64,000 bases of DNA from Zwartia panacis (GTDB lineage: Bacteria > Pseudomonadota > Gammaproteobacteria > Burkholderiales > Burkholderiaceae_B): assembly GCF_030410395.1 (NCBI RefSeq), contig NZ_JAUHHF010000003.1, positions 372,001 to 436,000 of the forward strand, in the 5' to 3' direction. This document shows positions 61,011 through 64,000 of this stretch, in pieces. Under the pieces are notes generated by a model that searched no databases, was not told the origin of the DNA, and saw nothing but the letters and a program-made list of their open reading frames with translations. Both the position numbers and the translations under genes were made by a program. Every line of letters starts with the position of its first letter. Positions within the stretch are counted from its first letter, which is position 1.

Positions 61011-62404
61011 ATCACTTTGGAATACCGGGCCATGGTTTTGGCCTCTCGCAAGTAGCGATCGAAACTCATCGCAACGATGCGCGCCAAAAAACGTCCTTTG
61101 GGTGTAATCCGTATACGATCAGGTGAAACCTCAACCAAGCCGTCCGCGGCAAGAGATTGAATGTATTCGAGTTCGGGAGCAAAATAGCTTGCGAACTCTA
61201 TTGACCATTGAGTTTCAAACGTCGGGATCGTGATTTCGGATTGACACAATAAATCATGAATTGCGGCACGGCGAATCAAATCATCCGTGGTCATGGATAG
61301 GCCTTTCGCAAGAGGCAAAGTCTGCCGATCAAGTGCAGCGTAGTACTCCTCCAGAACCCGGTGGTTTTGAGCATATACATGACCGATACGACTGATCGCG
61401 GACACCCCCAATGCAATCAAATCACAATCGGCCTGAGTGGAATATCCCTGAAAATTACGTTGCAAGGTGCCATCAACCAGCGCTTGAGCCAACTCGTCAT
61501 CAGGCAACGCAAAGTGATCCATGCCAATGTAGACATATCCCGCCGCCAGCAGACTGGTCACAGCGATTTTGAGCATAGCGAGCTTTTCAGCAGGCATGGG
61601 CAAATCCACCGATTCAATTCTGCGTTGCGGCATAAAGCGCTCGGGCAAGTGAGCATAGCTGTAGAGGGCGATACGATCAGGACGCCATTGCAATACGGTG
61701 GCTAAGGTCGCGCGCATGGTATCGACGGATTGCTTGGGCAAGCCATAGATCAAATCGATATTGATGGACCTGTATCCGAGTGATCGACCCTGCGCCATGA
61801 CGCGCTCGGTGACCTCTGCAGGCTGGATGCGATTGACCGCCTTTTGCACGGCAGGATCGAGGTCTTGCACACCAATACTCATGCGGTTAAATCCATGTCG
61901 CGCCAAGAGCTCAAGTGTGCCCTCATTTAATCTCCTGGGGTCAATCTCGACAGAGCACTCCGCGTCCTGGGTGAACTCAAAAGATCCTTTTAATAACCCC
62001 ATCAACCGCTCAAGCTGAGCGTTGGTCAGAAAAGTCGGCGTGCCTCCACCTAGGTGTAATTGGCTGACGCGCGGCATGTTGGCAAAGCGTTTACGCACCA
62101 GCCAAATTTCTTTGGCAAGATAATCCAGGTATGTATCTGCCCGAGCGCGATCCTTGGTCGCGATCTTGTTACACGCACAGTAGTAGCAAACCGTATCGCA
62201 AAAGGGCAAATGCACATAGAGCGACAAGTCCGCCCCAGGACGCTCAGTTTGTCTGTTCTGTAACGCATCCAAATAGGTTTGGACAACGTTGACTTCTGTG
62301 AAGCGATCCGCTGTGGGATATGAGGTGTAGCGTGGACCGCTGCGATCGTGCTGAGCAATGAGCTCCGGATCAAAGACGACGGTGGCTAGGCTGGCGTTTG
62401 ACAT
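61007..62404 (-). CDS. hemN: Oxygen-independent coproporphyrinogen III dehydrogenase
   Basis: A 465-residue radical SAM enzyme for heme synthesis without oxygen. The cluster motif is [12 protein letters not shown] (Cys69, Cys73, Cys76; Cys78 also present), preceded by the family N-terminal [11 protein letters not shown] and followed by [11 protein letters not shown]. The C-terminal HemN domain is complete. It overlaps the upstream monooxygenase gene by 19 nt, so it is likely driven from the promoter at about 63640-63700, where an FNR-like box is seen. Confidence 0.96.
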   Translation of the reverse strand: MSNASLATVVFDPELIAQHDRSGPRYTSYPTADRFTEVNVVQTYLDALQNRQTERPGADLSLYVHLPFCDTVCYYCACNKIATKDRARADTYLDYLAKEIWLVRKRFANMPRVSQLHLGGGTPTFLTNAQLERLMGLLKGSFEFTQDAECSVEIDPRRLNEGTLELLARHGFNRMSIGVQDLDPAVQKAVNRIQPAEVTERVMAQGRSLGYRSINIDLIYGLPKQSVDTMRATLATVLQWRPDRIALYSYAHLPERFMPQRRIESVDLPMPAEKLAMLKIAVTSLLAAGYVYIGMDHFALPDDELAQALVDGTLQRNFQGYSTQADCDLIALGVSAISRIGHVYAQNHRVLEEYYAALDRQTLPLAKGLSMTTDDLIRRAAIHDLLCQSEITIPTFETQWSIEFASYFAPELEYIQSLAADGLVEVSPDRIRITPKGRFLARIVAMSFDRYLREAKTMARYSKVI

Positions 62405-63603
62405 GGGTATCCGTGCAGTAAGTATTGGATCAAATCTTTAACTGGTCGTATGGCGTCTCCGAATGGCAGACGACCGGCGCCCCTGAAAAACAAACCCTTT
62501 TGCACATCGCCCTTGAGGGCAGCGGCAAGTTTTAAATCAATGCAAAACTGTCCAGCCTTGCTGTTTCCATCGCGTAAACCGCACTGACTGAGACAGTCCA
62601 TACGCTGGGAACAACGCCTAGGATCGGCTTTTGCGCAGGCCTGCATCTTAGGCTCCTGGCGCTGGTATTGACGCAACCAGTGCGTCGATACCGCGCGCAT
62701 AGGCAAGCCCGCGACACTCATTAACTCAACCATTTTTGAGGGCGTGGCTCCTAGCAAAACACGCTTGAAATCGATATGCGCATCCCCCTCCTCGCTGACC
62801 GCAAAGGCAGTCCCTAACTGCACGGCATCGGCGCCGGCGTTCAGCCAGTGACGCACTTTTTCATGACTATCAATGCCACCAGCCAGAATGAGTGGAGGCG
62901 CATCACGACCGAGCCCCAACTCACTGAATAACTCCTGGCACTCTGTCATCACGCGCTCAAACTCGAAGCGCTCGGCATGAATATCCTCGATTTTCACCGC
63001 ACCCAAATGACCGCCAGCATGACCAGGATGCTCAATGACGATCGCGTCAGGACAGCGTCCCTTTTTGAGCCATTTTTTCATCACGATCGCCACTCCGCGT
63101 GACTCGGAAAGAATCGGGATCAAACCAACCTTTGGGAAATCAGCCACCATTTCGGGCAAATCGAGCGGTAAACCCGCACCCATTACGATGGCATGCGCAC
63201 CGCTTTCGCAGGATTGGCGCACCAGGGCGGCATGATCGCGCACTGCTTTCATGACATTGACAGCAATCAGGCCTTTGCCTTCGGAATGCTGCAAAGCCGC
63301 CTGAACCTCCCGATCCAGGGCAATCAGATTGACCCGGTCGATCAGGTCTCGGTCACGGGCTTTTTCCGTCTGTTCCAGCAAGTCCGGATGATGGTGACGC
63401 AAATCGATGCTGGCGATGGTACCAATCGCATTTTCACGCGCAACCGCTCCGGCCAATCGGTGGGCGGACACCCCCACACCCATCCCGCCCTGCACGACGG
63501 GAGAAAGGTTTCGGCCGAGAATATTGAGCGATTTAAACCATCTGTCCTTGGAAGGTAGCCATTGTGAAAAGGCTGTGAGTGCTGAATCGAGTGTCATGGT
63601 CAT
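62386..63603 (-). CDS. Nitronate monooxygenase family flavoprotein
   Basis: A 405-residue FMN-dependent TIM-barrel protein. Features: N-terminal VVQGGMGVGVSAHRLAGAV, IEHPGHAGGHLGAV with the presumed catalytic histidine, and GGIDSHEKVRHWLNAGADAVQLGTAF for FMN phosphate. The C-terminal part has clustered cysteines (CAKADPRRCSQRMDCLSQC, then GQFC), not needed by classical nitronate monooxygenases, so the true substrate may differ (enoyl reductase-like enzymes share this fold). It overlaps hemN by 19 nt. Confidence 0.85.
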   Translation of the reverse strand: MTMTLDSALTAFSQWLPSKDRWFKSLNILGRNLSPVVQGGMGVGVSAHRLAGAVARENAIGTIASIDLRHHHPDLLEQTEKARDRDLIDRVNLIALDREVQAALQHSEGKGLIAVNVMKAVRDHAALVRQSCESGAHAIVMGAGLPLDLPEMVADFPKVGLIPILSESRGVAIVMKKWLKKGRCPDAIVIEHPGHAGGHLGAVKIEDIHAERFEFERVMTECQELFSELGLGRDAPPLILAGGIDSHEKVRHWLNAGADAVQLGTAFAVSEEGDAHIDFKRVLLGATPSKMVELMSVAGLPMRAVSTHWLRQYQRQEPKMQACAKADPRRCSQRMDCLSQCGLRDGNSKAGQFCIDLKLAAALKGDVQKGLFFRGAGRLPFGDAIRPVKDLIQYLLHGYPCQTPA

Positions 63604-63623
63604 GAGGATTTTCCTTTCATGAC

Positions 63624-63636
63624 GGCTAAATTAGCC
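63624..63636. promoter_or_regulatory. Palindrome before the nitronate monooxygenase start
   Basis: GGCTAA-A-TTAGCC, a perfect 13-bp palindrome 21 nt upstream of the start codon. It may be an operator or a 5' UTR hairpin. Confidence 0.35.
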
Positions 63637-63675
63637 TGACGGGGTGCTCCATGACGTAAAGTAACCGTGCAAAGT

Positions 63676-63689
63676 TTGATCCAGGACAA
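63676..63689. promoter_or_regulatory. FNR/ANR-like box upstream of the monooxygenase-hemN pair
   Basis: TTGAT-CCAG-GACAA matches eight of ten positions of the FNR consensus TTGAT-N4-ATCAA, 73-86 nt before the start codon. FNR/ANR control of hemN is well known in proteobacteria; here it would act through the first gene of the pair. No crisp -10 could be fixed. Confidence 0.5.
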
Positions 63690-63727
63690 GTTTTGGCAGA
63701 ATTAGCATTCCGCTCAACTCAAAGTGC

Positions 63728-64000
63728 TCATCTTTTCGGTAAAAATTCATCCGGCGCTCCCGGAGGGATAGGAGGATTCTCCTTGAGTGAGGCCTGAAAG
63801 GCATTGATCATTTTCCGAATCGGGCCCCTCACCCAGCCTTGAGTGGAGCTGACATCCGTTTCTTCTTTTGGATCTTGAACAAGATTGAAGAGATAGGGCG
63901 TCTCCAAATGATTCGCTCCTTCATTTGGCTCTTTCTCCCAAACAAAGTGCATTTTCCAGTCTCGCCACTTTGCTGCGCGCATCTCATTTTTAATGAAATA
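63728..64000 (-). CDS. Sulfatase, C-terminal end (cut by window edge)
   Basis: The frame is open to the window edge and gives the last 90 residues of a protein ending DEFLPKR. The pattern NEMRAAKWRDWKMHF, then ETPYLFNLVQDPKEETD, is the usual C-terminal region of arylsulfatases and related alkaline-phosphatase-superfamily sulfatases. The catalytic Cys/Ser motif lies outside the window, so substrate cannot be judged. It is on the same strand as the monooxygenase-hemN pair, 124 nt upstream of it. Confidence 0.8.
   Translation of the reverse strand, partial: YFIKNEMRAAKWRDWKMHFVWEKEPNEGANHLETPYLFNLVQDPKEETDVSSTQGWVRGPIRKMINAFQASLKENPPIPPGAPDEFLPKR

Overview
The window is a gene-dense, mostly housekeeping chromosomal segment from a betaproteobacterium of the order Burkholderiales, most likely family Alcaligenaceae. 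The basis is gene content and order remembered from Bordetella and Achromobacter: trpB-trpA-accD, smc-zipA-ligA, msrB-yciB-bolA-peptidyl-prolyl isomerase, tpiA-secG-tRNA-Leu near nuoA-N, and a classical trimeric porin with a Bordetella-type signal peptide. Base composition looks mid-50s percent GC by eye, lower than Bordetella, which would fit a free-living freshwater or marine relative such as Orrella-like bacteria. The genus is a guess.

Layout. 1-6373 (minus): pncB, ridA, relA, trpB, trpA and the first 82 codons of accD. 6495-10281 (plus): fdxA ferredoxin, fpr reductase, intracellular PHA depolymerase, a soluble orphan RsxB/RnfB-like ferredoxin and nth. 10370-15101 (plus): a complete branched-chain-amino-acid-type ABC transporter (livG, livF, livK, livH, livM). 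15117-16975 (minus): biotin ECF transporter bioY-bioN-bioM. 17029-19062 (plus): msrB-yciB-bolA-parvulin, coupled by ATGA overlaps. 19076-25753 (minus): ligA, zipA, smc. 25943-27277 (plus): lplT. 27339-29428 (minus): uracil-DNA glycosylase and a fused tsaB-rimI gene. 29681-31829 (plus): ompR-envZ, behind a six-copy 14-bp tandem repeat. 31837-33041 (minus): ispD-ispF. 33148-37519 (plus): mfd, serB. 37551-52539 (minus): the full 14-gene respiratory complex I operon nuoA-N plus a DUF2818 gene. 52709-56283 (minus): tpiA, secG, tRNA-Leu(GAG), universal stress protein and porin. 56408-56828: tRNA-Ser(TGA) and a Gdx/SugE-type SMR exporter. 56931-61010 (plus): molybdenum cofactor genes moaA-moeA-moaD-moaE-mobA-moaC. 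61007-63603 (minus): a nitronate monooxygenase family protein and hemN. 63728-64000: C-terminal end of a sulfatase.

Functionally the segment supports aerobic respiration on complex I, adaptation to low oxygen or alternative acceptors (hemN, molybdenum cofactor, an FNR-like box and a CRP-like box), storage polymer use, import of amino acids and biotin, the stringent response, and DNA repair and segregation. Short overlaps of the ATGA or TGATG type join many genes, so translational coupling is common here.

No insertion sequence, prophage, CRISPR array, defence system or integrated element was seen, and I did not find an undescribed multi-gene system. The points most worth a second look are the tandem repeat before ompR, the TsaB-RimI fusion, the histidine-rich loop in NuoL, the soluble RnfB-like protein beside nth, the usp-porin pair between tRNA-Leu and nuoA, and several perfect inverted repeats at regulatory positions.
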